The notes under the pieces were generated by a model, which did not search any database, was not told the origin of the DNA, and was given only the letters and a program-made list of their open reading frames with translations. From Costus lasius (lineage: Eukaryota; Streptophyta; Magnoliopsida; Zingiberales; Costaceae), in the NCBI GenBank assembly GCA_027563935.2, contig CM050453.2:11798001-11862000 (forward strand): a stretch of DNA of 64,000 nt, read 5' to 3'. Made by a program: the position numbers and the translations under genes. Of this stretch, positions 10,854 to 21,096 are shown in pieces (the first letter of the stretch is position 1; each line of letters begins with the position of its first letter).

Positions 10854-12164
10854 TGATGCGATGCATTTATGCTTGGTATTTTCATATACTATGAAGCATT
10901 TTTTCTGTTAAATCATCGCTTTTGCATCATCATTTTTACTTAAATTCTTCCATATGCGCGGAATCTACACAAGATCTGGTGTTATCTAACTTTTCAGGAA
11001 ATTCTGAAGAAACTGAAGTTTTCACAGCCGGGTTGAGAAGATTTTCCCAACCTGGGAAAAGTTCCGCCTGTCACAAAAATCTGCTCGACTCTAACTCGGT
11101 GGGCTCCAAATCTTAGGGGTACTTTGGTAAATGTTAATCACGACTATAGGGGGATAAAAGGGAAGCTTTGAGACCTTAATCAAGGATGAAACCCTAATCA
11201 AGAGAAGGGAGAAACGGCTGTGGACGTGACCTGGGCGGCTGGAGAAGACAAAACACGATTTCAAGGAAAAGAGGAGCCCTTGGAAGCCCCTAGCAAAGAT
11301 TTCTTCATCTACTCAGAAAGGGGAGTCAAGATATCTCTTAATCCTTCATTTTCATTGTTGCTTCTACCCTCCAAATGGATTTCTTGAGTGTGAGCTTGTT
11401 GTCGAATATTCATGACGTCTCTAAGATGATTGTAGCTTAAAATACTATCGGGGTTAGGGCTTAGCCCTATGCCTAAAACACATTCATGAAGTAGTTTATT
11501 ATTTTGACATGTTGGTTTGATTTAGTTGACCTAGCATATGTGTTTGTCATTTCCTTACAACTCTTATTGCATATTATTGATCTCCGATATAGAGAGAAAA
11601 AGCGACAGCCCAATCTCGATATCGGTGTTTGTATGTTTTGGACGTTGGGAGAAAAAGCGACAGCCCAATCCCGACGTCGGATCTCGTATGCTTGGGCGCA
11701 TGAAGAAGAGCACGAAAGTAGCTCTTCTCCCACGTGAGAGAACAGCTATCCATCCCTCGCCCCATGGGCCTATGTAAATTTACAAGCCACGAAAGTAGGA
11801 GGTAGATTTGCATAAGCACCGAACCGTGCTGCTGAAAGGGGGCGGTTTGTACCATTTGATGGATCTCTTCAACTTATCAAACTTTGCATATCATGTAGTT
11901 ACTATTTTCATTCGCGGATTGGCATAGCGGTGAAGTCCGATGCCCCGATATTCTCCCATAATAGAAATCCGATCGTTTATCTGTCCGCTTGCTACTTTCC
12001 TTGCTTAGCATTTACTTATTAATTGTTAGTTATTTCGATCGCTTTAAATCATCCCTTGATTTGTCTAGACTGCGACTCAAGGATTTACCGGTACTTGACA
12101 AATTGGTCTCTGTGGACGATATAATTTACTACTTCGATTAGACCGTACACTTGCGGGCTCATCA
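10854..12164 (+). repeat. Athila 3' LTR (copy 1)
   Basis: This is a 1311-bp LTR starting TGATGCGATGC and ending GGGCTCATCA. It matches the LTR at 62309-63619 almost perfectly and the 5' LTR at 42695-44005 with about ten substitutions counted by eye. It contains two copies of a GAGAAAAAGCGACAGCCCAAT phrase (near 11592 and 11649). Confidence 0.95.
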
Positions 12165-12169
12165 CTTGT
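12165..12169 (+). other. Athila target-site duplication CTTGT
   Basis: These five bases directly follow the 3' LTR. The same CTTGT precedes the 5' LTR at 42690-42694 and follows the other 3' LTR at 63620-63624. They mark integration of the Athila element into the solo LTR. Confidence 0.93.
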
Positions 12170-13472
12170 CCACCGCCGTCCGCGTCTTCTTCGCCGCCCC
12201 AGTCTCGCCGCCAGTTGCTGGACCTCACCTCCATACCGGCTTGGAAGGCACAGCCGGCAGCCACTTCATCGGAAAGGAGTCGGCGGCCTGAGCAATCGCC
12301 GAGGTAAACTCTTTCCTCGCTGTCGTTTTTTCCTTCTTCCTCGGTCGAGCTCACGGCTCTCGAGCGGTTCCTGTTCTTTGTCTCCGACAATGGTGTGTGT
12401 GTGCTTGCATCCTTCTTCTCCTGCTCCTCAGGCGAGCCCTCCTCTCTTCTCGGCTGCCGGCCCACCTGCGTGCAGGAATTTCCGTAGCCAGCTCGTGCCT
12501 GCGTGTGTGAGTTGTCCCTCCGTCGTCTGCATGTGACGTTTGTCATGATGGTTGCTCTGCCTGTGCGTGAGTTGTCCGTCTGTCCCCTATATCTGAGCGG
12601 ACTCACACGCCCACACGTGACTTTCCAGCCGCCATCCGCCTGCTTCCCTCAGTCGCCGGGTAACCTTTCCGGCACTACCAGTCGTCAGAGGACTACCCCT
12701 CCTCTCCTCCTTGACATCCCTGCGCCGAGGAGAGGGCCGCGTGCCCCTTTAGTCGTCCAACAAATGCACATAAGGTGTGCTTCGGTGGACGCGTGTGGCC
12801 AACCTTCTTGGCCGTCAACCAGCGTGAGTTCCCTCGGCATGGACACATAGGTACGCGCAAACCTGCGGGGTACCCCTCAGGTCGTTCTCACCTACGCGCG
12901 AGAAGGACGAGTCCGTTGGTTCCTTTGTCCCCTACGTGGGACGTCGCCCACGGAACGTCGTCTGACCTCTTCGCTGGCATGCGAGTGAGGAGCTGGCCGA
13001 GTTCTTTCTGTCACCACCATGCGACACTGTGTGGACAACTGTCCATGATTGCCAGGCGCCGGCTTGATCCGTGGATGAGTGGGTGAGTCTGGCTCCTCGG
13101 CGTGGGACGTCTGGTTCCTCCCCTATATCCTCTCCGGCACGTGAGCGTGCTCGAAAATTATTGTGGACCCCGTCTGACTCGATCGGCTACAGGTGTATCC
13201 CTTTCGGGTTCGGGTGAACCCGGTCCGACTCAGAATTCTCGGTTCTCGATAAATCGCAAGCGTTGATCCAAGTCGTGTTAGAACGGTAGAGATCTTCTAC
13301 ATAGTCCATAGACGGGCTAGGGTCCGATTCGAGGAATCGTCCCTGCTAGTCGCGCCCAATCTAACGGTTACGACAAGTTGTACCCTTACGTGGGCGGGAT
13401 TGGACTTGAGTCAAGCGTTGACTCACAGGTAAAATAATTAAAAAAAATATTACCATAATTCCGGGCATGACA
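12170..13472 (+). repeat. Right part of a solo LTR, host of the Athila insertion
   Basis: This GC-rich stretch ends GGGCATGACA and is followed by CCTAA (13473-13477). The left part at 41934-42689 begins TGTTAGG and is preceded by CCTAA (41929-41933). Together, without the Athila and MITE insertions, they make one LTR of about 1.7 kb with a perfect 5-bp duplication and no internal region, so a solo LTR. The GGGCATGACA end resembles that of Del/Tekay-type chromovirus LTRs. A homologue lies inverted at 21945-23464. Long frames here on both strands reflect GC content and are not genes. Confidence 0.75.
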
Positions 13473-13477
13473 CCTAA
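13473..13477 (+). other. Solo LTR target-site duplication CCTAA (right side)
   Basis: This matches CCTAA at 41929-41933 on the other side of the interrupted LTR. A related but LTR-free sequence at 21037-21085 has a single ATTCCTAACCACTATT at the corresponding point. Confidence 0.8.
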
Positions 13478-13566
13478 CAACTATTAAAAAAAATCAAATT
13501 CATGACTAAATTAGATGTTTAGCTCGGCTCGTTTCTCCAGTTCGTTTAACATTTGGGTGGCTTTTA

Positions 13567-13750
13567 GTTGCACAATAACAATTTTACAATTTATCACTAT
13601 CAGAATCCCTATAAATTGCGCTACCTGTCACTGTAGAAGATTGTCACTTGCGGAACGTGTGCATGCGAATGCTTTTTTCGTCACTTACTCATTTGTAAGT
13701 AACATTTTTGCCATCACCGATGCGGCAGAATTTAAAGTTTTTCGTATTGT
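13567..13750 (+). ncRNA. snRNA-like unit A (diverged)
   Basis: This is a diverged member of the snRNA-like family best seen at 40264-40470. The USE is degraded (GTTGCACAATA, 13567-13577). The TATA box TATAAATT (13610-13617), U-rich loop (GCTTTTTTC), and Sm-like ATTTTTG (13704-13710) remain. The outer stem is kept by changed but still pairing bases: TTGC (13648-13651) with GTAA (13699-13702). With its USE lost it is probably not transcribed as an snRNA. Confidence 0.5.
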
Positions 13751-13934
13751 GCGTGCCTTATCGACATTTGGTCTATCATGTGATGCGAGTGTGTAAAGTC
13801 TGGTTGATGAATAGAGCACGTTATGAGTGATTGTATCCATGGATAGTAGTCGATGTATCTGGCCAGTTGGGGATTGTAGTATAGGTGTACTGTTTACTGT
13901 CAAAATATTATAAATTGTTGTTGAAAGAAGCAGT

Positions 13935-14058
13935 ATTGTTTATATATGTTTATTTATGTATATTTATATATGTTTACATATATTTTTATGTGATTTTATA
14001 TATGTTTATTTATACATAGTTATATATGCTTATATATATTTATATATGTTATAAATTG
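13935..14058 (+). repeat. AT-rich minisatellite (TATATRTTTATTTAT-like)
   Basis: This is a short-period repeat of TATATGTTTATTTATGTATA-like phrases. It is copied at 32722-32840 within the 8-kb duplication. It has no coding content. The bases from 14059 to 14259 hold nothing I recognise. Confidence 0.75.
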
Positions 14059-14259
14059 CTCATCTCATCTTCTAGACATGTTTTATTCACAAATCTAATC
14101 CAATGTAAATTAAAAAACACACGAGGGATTAACAATATTGAAAGGTTCAAATGAATTAATGTAGAAACTAGCATTCATATTCTTAATTCTTCTAAATGGA
14201 TGGATGGGAAGAAGACAACACAGAACTTATGTTTGGTCTCGTTTTTATGTGATTTGTTG

Positions 14260-14684
14260 AAAAATTTTTTGCGGAAGCGTACCCTCCTGCAATGATCGCA
14301 GGAGGGTTCTTTTACCTTTTAGACACGTATCTCAAAGTATTTTTGTTATACCATATTTTAAATTTTATACGTTATGATTTTATATAATAATATATTAATT
14401 TTATACGATAATGATATTATACGATAATATATATGTGTTATACGATAAATATGGTATAACACACTTGTATTATGGTATAATCTGTACAGTTAAAATATTG
14501 TATAACACATATATATTATCGTATAAAACTATTATTATATAAAATTAATACATTATCGTATAAAATTATATCGTATAAATCATAAAATATAGTATAAAAG
14601 TATGCTTTGAAATGCGTACTTAAAAGATGGGCGTACCCTCATGCGATCATTGCAAGGAGGGTACCATTCCCCAAAAATTTTTTT
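14260..14684. mobile_element. MITE with palindromic terminal inverted repeats
   Basis: Terminal inverted repeats of about 45 bp face each other: GTACCCTCCTGCAATGATCG on the left and its near complement (CGATCATTGCAAGGAGGGTAC) on the right, each outside an A/T-rich AAAAATTTTTT edge. The left arm is itself a hairpin (ACCCTCCTGC...GCAGGAGGGT). The interior is AT-rich and full of TTATACGATAAT-type palindromes. It has no coding capacity, which fits a nonautonomous DNA element. No clean target-site duplication was found, so the superfamily is unassigned. A second copy lies at 33049-33464. Confidence 0.75.
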
Positions 14685-14714
14685 TGATTTTTTACATATC
14701 ACAGCATTACTTTG

Positions 14715-14968
14715 CTTGGAGGCATGATCGCCAGCGGCGGCAGCATCTCGGAGGTGAGATCGGGAGCGAGCGGGTAGCCGCAATGTCTCAGAGGCAAAGA
14801 TTGCGAGCGGCTGTGACGACACCACCTAGGAGGCAAGATCGTGAGTGAGCGGGCAGCGACATCATCTCGGAGGTGAGATCGGGATGGAGTAGCGATGGCA
14901 ATGCCTCAGAGGCAAGATCACGAGCGAGTGGCAGCAACGTCCCAGCGGCGAGATCGTGAGCGAGGGCA
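14715..14968 (+). repeat. Degenerate tandem repeat, period about 38 bp
   Basis: About seven imperfect units share a CTCGGAGGCAAGATCGCGAG-like core followed by a CGGCAGC-like tail. The GC-rich composition gives chance open frames on both strands. It is duplicated at 33496-33749. Downstream, 14969-15183 has no recognisable feature. Confidence 0.7.
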
Positions 14969-15183
14969 CAGATCGGGAGAAGGGGCTCACGAAGAAGCTC
15001 TTCGCATGATTTTTTTTCCCTATTCATGTTCTCCCGTGATCCTTGAACCGGGCTCGTAGGGGAGGAGCTGTAGGCTCGGTTTGGGGCTGTTGGCCACCCG
15101 CAAAAGCGGGTGCGGCCAGCAGAATCAATGGGAGTGCCGTTGTTTGAGGAGGCTATTACTGGGAACACCAGTGAGTTTTTGCT

Positions 15184-15766
15184 GTGCGAGAGAAGCAGCT
15201 AATCTACTTCCCTGGTGAATCAGCTCCACGCCTCGCTGCTGTGAATCCACGCCACGCCGAACTGCGCCCGCTGACCTCCGCCGCCTCACCGATCTCCGCC
15301 GCCTCACTGATCTCTGCCGCCTTGCCGACCTCGATCACCGGCTCTATTGACCTCCAGTGCCAGATCCAGCTCTGCCGACGTCCTGCTCCAACCTCTTGTG
15401 CCTCATCGAGCTCGAGGACTAGCTCTGCCGACCTCCAGTGCCTCGTCAAGCTCGATCAGCATCTTCGTTGACCTCCAACGCCCATTCTAGTTCCACCGAC
15501 CTCCTACTCCAGCCCTGCTGACTTCTACGTCTAGTTCCATCGACGACTGCCCAGCTCCTGCGCCCGCCTCTGTCGTCCAAAGCCATCACCGACTATCCAG
15601 CTCCTGCACCCTCGTCTGCTGGTTCCACCTCTAGCACCATCGCCGACGTCCAGCTCCTATACCTGCCTCTGCCGATTTCAATCGTCCAGCTCCAGCTCCG
15701 CCTCTGCCAGTTCCAATCGCCCGCCTCTACTGTCCATCTCCAAGTCTGCCAATGCTCGCCTCCGCT
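15184..15766 (+). other. GC-rich tract with repeated CTCCGCCGCCTCACCGAT-type phrases
   Basis: This is cytosine-rich on the plus strand with many imperfect repeats of GCCGACCTC and CCAGCTCC. Copy 1 has one more CTCCGCCGCCTCACTGAT unit than copy 2 (33966-34530). Short frames exist, but their protein sequence is low in complexity and shifts between copies, so I do not call a gene. Confidence 0.5.
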
Positions 15767-15913
15767 TCAGAGTACTTTGACATGGTGCCGAACAAATCTA
15801 CCAGATCGGTCGAGATGAGGGAGTCCAGAAATCCTTTCCTCCATCTCGAGACTTCACCGCTGGAGGACTACGACATGGCTGCTTATTACCTTGCTCTGAT
15901 TCTAGGGCATTAG
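15767..15913 (+). pseudogene. Short gene-like fragment, unknown protein (copy 1)
   Basis: A frame of 48 codons ends in TAG and is followed by AT-rich, 3'UTR-like sequence. The peptide contains STRSVEMRESRNPFLHLETS and a hydrophobic C-terminal end (MAAYYLALILGH). The frame is kept in the second copy (34531-34677) with two adjacent residue differences. It looks like the last exon of a captured or decayed gene, but I do not recognise the protein. No start codon context or splice acceptor is certain. Chance openness cannot be excluded. Confidence 0.35.
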
Positions 15914-17202
15914 GAGAATAGAACCTTTGTTGTTGATGAATAATTACTTGGTGTAGATTCAGTCTGATAGTGTAGTTTGATAATTATATTCTTGTTGCTG
16001 GGTTCTGATCATTTCTCAAAGGGATTAACCATGCTTATTGTGTGGATGCATCAATGTGTCATTGGTACCTCTGATCTGAAACAAGGGGAGAATAAAGGTG
16101 TTGTAATTCAGCAAAGTATTCCTGAAACTTTGGTTCTTATCGTGCCTCTTTGGTCAAGAATTGTGATGCCTAGGTCATTATATGAAAGAGAATGGAAAAG
16201 ATAAAGAAGTGAGGACAAAAATGATTTGGATAAGGTGTAGATGCAAGTACGATGCAGGCGCATTTTCACATGATATGTTTGACTTAATTTTGACTTAGTC
16301 AAATTTTACATAATTATGTAGGTCTTGATTGAATGTAGACTTAGTCAACATTTATATCTAAATTTTGACTTTGATTGGAATGTCATCCTAAATTTTAATG
16401 AGGCACTAATCATTGTTATTTTGTTTGCCATGTAATCAACATAAGATCAAGTCAATTGGATGCACACATCAAGCCCAGATCAAACTCAAATCAAGCAACA
16501 TAAAAAGGGCCCAAATTGCAGCCCACAGATATCCTAAGCCCCAAGAAAGAGATGCTGAACGTTGCAACTTACTTGAAGAGGAAAACTCCAGCAAGTGAAG
16601 AGAAAAGCTGTTACGCGGAAGAGCTGCCCATTGCAGTTGGCATGAAGATGAAGAAAGCAGCAACGACATTGTTACCGGCCCCCTTTCTATAAAACTGTAT
16701 CTCCTTTTTGTAAAAAAAAAGTTATTGAAGTTTTTGACAATGAATGAAAATAGTTTTTGTATCTTCCTCCTATCGGATGGTCTCCTCTCCTCTTCTCTAG
16801 GTGCTGGGCACCTCTCTCTCTTCTCTTCTCCGGCGCTTGTGTCGCCACCTTCTTCTTCTCCTCCAACCAAACACGCTGTTCATGATCTCCAGTCCAGTTC
16901 CCTGCTACGTCGCCGCTTCCTGCTATCCAACACCAAATCTCCATTTCCAGCCACGCTGCACAACCGATTTCACCCATCACCTATCGCCATCGCCGCTCCA
17001 TATTGACCTCAACCCTGCCGCAGAAAGATCCACCCGAAGCACCCCCTGCTTTCAGCTTGGAAGTCCTATTATTGTTGCTTCTTGACGTCGTGCATCTAGT
17101 CCAGGAGGGGATCGCCTCATCCGCCGGCTGGATCGCCGGAATCAGAAGAATTATCATCACGCCCCAGCTTCCGCCCACACGCCCCCTGTTTCGATCGAAC
17201 AG
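15914..17202 (+). other. Noncoding stretch, no gene recognised
   Basis: AT-rich sequence (to about 16680) gives way to CT-rich sequence (about 16750-17200). An LTR-like phrase CTATAAAACTGTATCTCC at 16688-16705 could be a promoter or a decayed LTR piece, but no ends were found. Nothing else is supported. It is duplicated at 34678-35969. Confidence 0.5.
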
Positions 17203-17527
17203 ATGTATTCCGCCTCCGCCGGTGCTCCAACGTCGACGTCGGCCCATTCCATTTCCTCCTACTTCAACGCCATCATTTCCGACATTTCCCGCTACCTAGC
17301 GCCGGACGGGAACATCGTCGATCAGCTAGCCCCAACTCCCTGCTGCCTCATAAGAACTCAGCCATGTTTTGTTACTGTTCGCATTCTGCATTTAGTTTTA
17401 TCTGATTAGTGTTTTAATGCAGGAAACTAACGTACTTAAAGCTATTGAGATCCCAGATGCATTGTACGACTTAGAAGAACACATTCTGCTCTACATCCTG
17501 GACTATTTGGTGATAGCCGAGCGTTAA
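17203..17527 (+). pseudogene. Two-exon gene fragment, unknown protein, truncated (copy 1)
   Basis: A first block from ATG 17203 encodes a serine-rich start followed by SISSYFNAIISDISRYLAPD. A second block begins after an AG acceptor at 17423 and contains EIPDALYDLEEHILLYILDY. Between them lies a T-rich intron-like stretch ending TTTTAATGCAG. The second block stops early at TAA (17525-17527) because of a 13-bp deletion between repeated AGATTAT phrases; copy 2 (35970-36339) continues 15 more codons. The pattern suggests part of a real gene caught in a repeat. I do not recognise the family, and no donor splice site is clear. Confidence 0.4.
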
Positions 17528-19302
17528 CAGATTATCCTAAGCAACATAGCAAAGTTTGATGACTAATAAGTTTCTGTTGCTATCTTTGTGCTTCCTATTT
17601 TGATTAGTCTTCTGGTCACAAATATTTTACATGTTCAACAAGCATCTAACTTTCTATTTTTGGGTTCAACTGAAAGTATACTTTTAGTTCTAATGTGAGA
17701 TTTAATTAGTTCTGATAAAGGATCACTAGATGCTCTTATAAGGCATAGCTACTTTTCATAAACGATTATTCTCTGTAGCACTAAATTCTGGTTGTTTCTA
17801 AATTCTGATTTCATCTTGAAAATAATTAAGATTTTAATTCAGTAGATTTGCATGATAGTGCCCCCTCCTACATCATCAAAGTATAATTTGTTTTGGTTCC
17901 ATACATTGCTTGAGCTATGATGGTTCAATCAAGGTTTGCTCTCTGATTAATGTTGTCATCTAAAAACAAGGTTGATTAAAAAAAAATAAGGTTGATTGAT
18001 ATCTATCATTTGTGTTATATTTAGACTGCAAATTCATGTCATAGAAGTTTGGAACTAGAATGGGCTTTGTAGTAAAAGAAATTCAAGACTCAATTAATCT
18101 ACAAACTTACGAATTTTTGATCAATAGTTGTAACTTGAAACACTTACACATTGGGACTCAAATTTGAATTCACCGACTTAAGTTTGGATTGTAGAAGAAG
18201 AGGTGAGATATATATTACGTGATATGTCATCCTTTTCATATCAAACATAGGTAAAATTATAATTGCGTCAATGATACTACATAATGGAGCCTATAGTTGC
18301 GTCAATGATACTAGAAAATTTCTAGGACTTTTTCTTTGACTTGAGAGAGTCATCAAGAAGAATACTCAAATGGTGGTTTGATCTATCTTAAACAAACAAG
18401 GCAAATTTGTTCAAAGTAGATAACAAATTTGATCTACAATAAATTGGTGTTAAAAAAAAACTTAAAAACTATAGACCAAGCCTTTGAATCACTAATATTT
18501 TTTCCATTTTAGTATAGGCAAGAGACTCCATCCATTCTGTCTCTTCCACTTGTTAACAGAGCCACTAGAAGAGGAATCAACATGAGGATGAAATGTATTA
18601 ATGAAGATTATAGATTGATCGTAACCTTTAGACAAGAGCATGTCAATGCCCAGGTCATCACTATAAAGGTATCAGACGATTGCATATGCCTCATAATCAA
18701 TGGTAGTAGTTTTTGTAGAACTAACGTCATATGAGAAATGAATATGTCATAATTGAAGTGAAAGACAAATATATAGATTAAAACATCAGAAAAAAAAAAA
18801 GCAATCCATCCAAGATGACATTTTAATTGTTGAAATAGTTGTTTGAGGTGCAATATTAATATTTTGGTTTGAAAGAACATGAGTTTAAATATACTCAACA
18901 AATCTCAATTTATTATATATATAAACAAAATTTTAGAGATAGAGAAAGGTTTGAATCGAAACAATGAAAAGACACTAGGGTTAGCCACGCTAATGCAAAG
19001 AGCCAACACACTATTTCACAATGAAAACGATATTGTCTCAACAAAGAGTAATCCACTATGTGCGCCAAAGAGAAATTTTATTGATGACATGGTTAAGTTG
19101 GTGTAAGATGTTAGATCGAGGTTACTCTCGATCAAACAGGTATGAGCTATTTGAACTCAATTATAAATAATTTAGTACCAATTAATTGGATTTAATTTAG
19201 GTATAAATAGTATAAACCCTACTGAGTCGACTTTAGTTAGGATACATATAGTTTAAGTCAGAATACACTTCACCTTCCGGTCGATGTCTTCTTGAACTCC
19301 GA
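17528..19302 (+). other. AT-rich noncoding stretch, no gene recognised
   Basis: Nothing in this 1.8 kb can be named. It is shared with 36340-38061. A TATAAATAG phrase at 19203-19211 precedes a GC-rich block and could be a promoter remnant. A 20-bp segment near 19120 is present here and absent in copy 2. Short frames (such as 18879-19106) are kept in both copies, but the protein is of ordinary AT-rich composition and unconvincing. Confidence 0.5.
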
Positions 19303-19440
19303 TGAGGATATCGCTGGAAAGCCTCTCTCTTCCAGCCGTTGACTCGCTACACTGTTTTGCCCTAGAAAATAGGGGATCTGTAGTCGACCTTCTACTCACG
19401 TAAGCCAGAGGATATCGCCGAAAAAGCCTCTCTTCCACCC
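19303..19440 (+). repeat. Truncated 104-bp tandem repeat
   Basis: One full unit (GAGGATATCGC...) and the start of a second (19408). The second copy of the segment has three units at 38062-38373 and then a GC-rich module. Here the sequence jumps from CTCTTCCACCC to GCCTGGTCGTC, so about 480 bp is missing relative to copy 2. Confidence 0.8.
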
Positions 19441-19559
19441 GCCTGGTCGTCTCGCGCACAACACCTGTCCACGAACAGAAGTGGATAGATCTTCTCTCGA
19501 ACAGTTATTACTGCTGCCCTGCGATGAAGAGGCGGGCCAAGTTTGGGAATGTAGTGCAA

Positions 19560-20018
19560 TTGGTGCTATTTAAAGTTAAAAAAGTGTTGTATTGTAAAGT
19601 TAAAAACTACTGTGGATTATAAAATACTGTAGATTACTGTCAGAAAAAAAAAACTATAAATTAGTGTAAAATAAAAAAATATATGATAATTAAAATTATT
19701 TATCAAATAAATAAAATAGCAAAAATAATTAAAATATTAAAGTATTAAATAATTAAATTTATTTCTACATAAAATCGTAAAATAGTAAAATTTATAATTT
19801 TTTACATATATATAAAAATTAGTCACCTATTTTTTGAGATTATTAAATTTTAAGTTTTTATTTTTAAAATATTAATTAAATTATATATATAAATATAGAT
19901 AAAAATTTAATTTTTGTGCAGTCAAATATGGAAGCTAATATTTATGTAAGGAAAGTTTTACAAACACAATTAAATTTTCATCAATAGTTCACTGGGAAGT
20001 GAAGTTTAAAGTTACCGT
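19560..20018 (+). other. AT-rich tract, no gene
   Basis: This is very AT-rich sequence with many TTAAAATATTAAA-like phrases. No feature is recognised. Copied at 38780-39255. Confidence 0.6.
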
Positions 20019-20122
20019 GTGAGCGAGGTTCGATCCCTACCCATTTTACATTTTGCATTCACCCGCGCAGCCTGCAGGTCATTAGCTGCAGCCTTCACCC
20101 GGAGGCTTCATTGCTTCAACGC

Positions 20123-20177
20123 AAGTCAATGCGTTGACGCCAGTCAATGCGTTGACGCCAGTCAATGCGTCAACGAT
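20123..20177 (+). repeat. 18-bp minisatellite, three units
   Basis: The unit GTCAATGCGTTGACGCCA is repeated, with the last unit ending GTCAACG. It contains a small palindrome (GCGTTGACGC). The second copy of the segment has only two units (about 39357-39390), so the number of units changed after duplication. Confidence 0.85.
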
Positions 20178-20282
20178 GCGCTTGCCCGGCCGAATAAGGA
20201 TCCGCACCCGGATCCGCTTCATTGCACGCAAGTATGCAACCTGCTCGCGAGCGGTGCATAACACATTTGAATCGCATTTATA

Positions 20283-20487
20283 GTCCCACATCTGTAATTA
20301 TACATTTTATTACTGATAGAACCCCTATAAATTACCCGGCCCGTAGACAAAGAAAAGCATCACCTCCGGAACGAGTACACGCCGAACGCTTTTTTCGGCC
20401 TGTGCTCGTTTGTAAGGAGCATTTTTGCCATTACTTACGAGGTTTATGCCTCAGGAGGCTTTTGCAGGCCTCCGCCAAAGATTATAA
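20283..20487 (+). ncRNA. snRNA-like unit B
   Basis: USE GTCCCACATCT (20283-20293, one mismatch to consensus), 32 bp, TATAAATT (20326-20333), then a hairpin with stem ACGAGTACACGCCG and an 11-nt loop AACGCTTTTTT, Sm-like ATTTTTG (20421-20427), a terminal hairpin GGAGGC...GCCTCC, and a degenerate 3' box (20476-20487, ATT instead of AGT). Compared with unit F, the pair G-U at the stem top is C-G here, so pairing is preserved. It could be transcribed, but the mismatched USE and 3' box make that less likely than for F. Confidence 0.55.
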
Positions 20488-20649
20488 ATTTTTTTTCAAT
20501 AAGTTTTTACAACTTGAAAGGGCCTTCTTCGAAGCCCTATCTTGTGGGGCAGCATAGAACGGCCTGCGGGCCTTCTTCCAAGGCATGTTTCTGCAGCCCG
20601 GTGAGGTCTGCGAATGAATCTAACTCTGAATCATCCACACCCTTAAGTA

Positions 20650-21064
20650 TTTATACTTGTAGATCACTATTGACTATAACTCTGAATCATCCAAGTGCAC
20701 AACTATATATCTCAATCTTCAGACTTATCATGACAATCTAAAATATGAGAAAATAGTGGCTATGCACTATCATTCTTAAACTTATCAAACATCCATTATC
20801 TAACAAAGCTAAAGACTACATACTCAAAGTCTAAACTCATGGGTGCCCTTAGCCTAACAAAGCTAAAGGTGGAGACTTGAGTTTGAACCTTCTTTCCAAT
20901 TTTTTTTAATTTTTTATGAAAAAGTATTTGAAGTTCATTATCTTTTAATTCTTTTTCTTTGTCATTTTTTAATTTCTCATATTCATTAACATATATATAT
21001 TTTTTTCTATGATATTGTTTCACTTTTAGAAATGGAATTCAATAGGTAAACAAGATCCCGGATC
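20650..21064 (+). repeat. Dispersed repeat, copy 1
   Basis: This segment recurs at 24848-25135 (its first part) and 41700-41928 (its last part). Shared phrases include CATCCAAGTGCACAACTATA and GTGCCCTTAGCCTAACAAAG. It has no coding capacity and no clear ends. It leads directly into snRNA-like unit C. Confidence 0.75.
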
Positions 21065-21096
21065 ATTCCTAACCACTATTATTTGAGTGTCTTTTA

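Larger units (their letters stand above)
4191..12164 (+). mobile_element. Ty3/gypsy Athila-type element, 3' part (copy 1)
   Basis: This is the portion of the Athila-type element downstream of the copia insertion: pol, a spacer with tandem repeats, a third ORF, a polypurine tract and the 3' LTR. It starts with the GATAC duplicate (4191-4195) and ends before the CTTGT duplicate at 12165. The gag and 5' LTR of this copy lie outside the window. The equivalent complete structure is 42695-63619. Confidence 0.95.
1..12545 (+). repeat. Left arm of a 51.46-kb near-identical direct duplication
   Basis: This stretch matches 51456-64000 base for base apart from a few differences. I noticed substitutions near 633, 2051, 3729, 11361 and 11746, and single-base indels near 2203 and in an A-run near 10391. 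The offset is 51455 or 51456 throughout. The match includes the target-site duplication and flank of the Athila element, so the copies come from duplication of an already nested locus and not from independent insertions. Neither end of the duplicated unit lies inside the window. A tandem duplication, an unresolved haplotype join or a misassembly would all look like this. Confidence 0.95.
12689..20623 (+). repeat. 8-kb segmental duplication, copy 1
   Basis: This segment matches 31476-39826 in direct orientation with an initial offset of 18787. Identity is high but clearly below that of the 51-kb duplication. The left boundary falls inside the solo LTR; the right boundary falls in the tail of an snRNA-like repeat. 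Copy 1 has suffered deletions relative to copy 2: about 480 bp near 19440 and 13 bp near 17526. It has gains of 20 bp near 19120 and 18 bp near 15300. Confidence 0.93.

Noticed and set aside
12503..13086. Two overlapping frames of 115 and 103 codons on the plus strand
   Set aside because: Inside the solo LTR; frames differ in the truncated copy at 31476-32260 and the proteins match nothing I recognise.
14350..14600. Replication origin suggested by AT-rich palindromes
   Set aside because: The palindromes are the interior of a MITE present in two copies; no other origin evidence.
18879..19106. 75-codon frame conserved in both 8-kb copies
   Set aside because: The copies are too similar for conservation to be informative, and the peptide is rich in N, K, I and L, as expected from AT-rich noncoding DNA.
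19207..19222. Telomerase RNA template (TAAACCCTA-like) near a TATA-like phrase
   Set aside because: A single short match in AT-rich DNA, no snRNA-type USE in front and no supporting structure.
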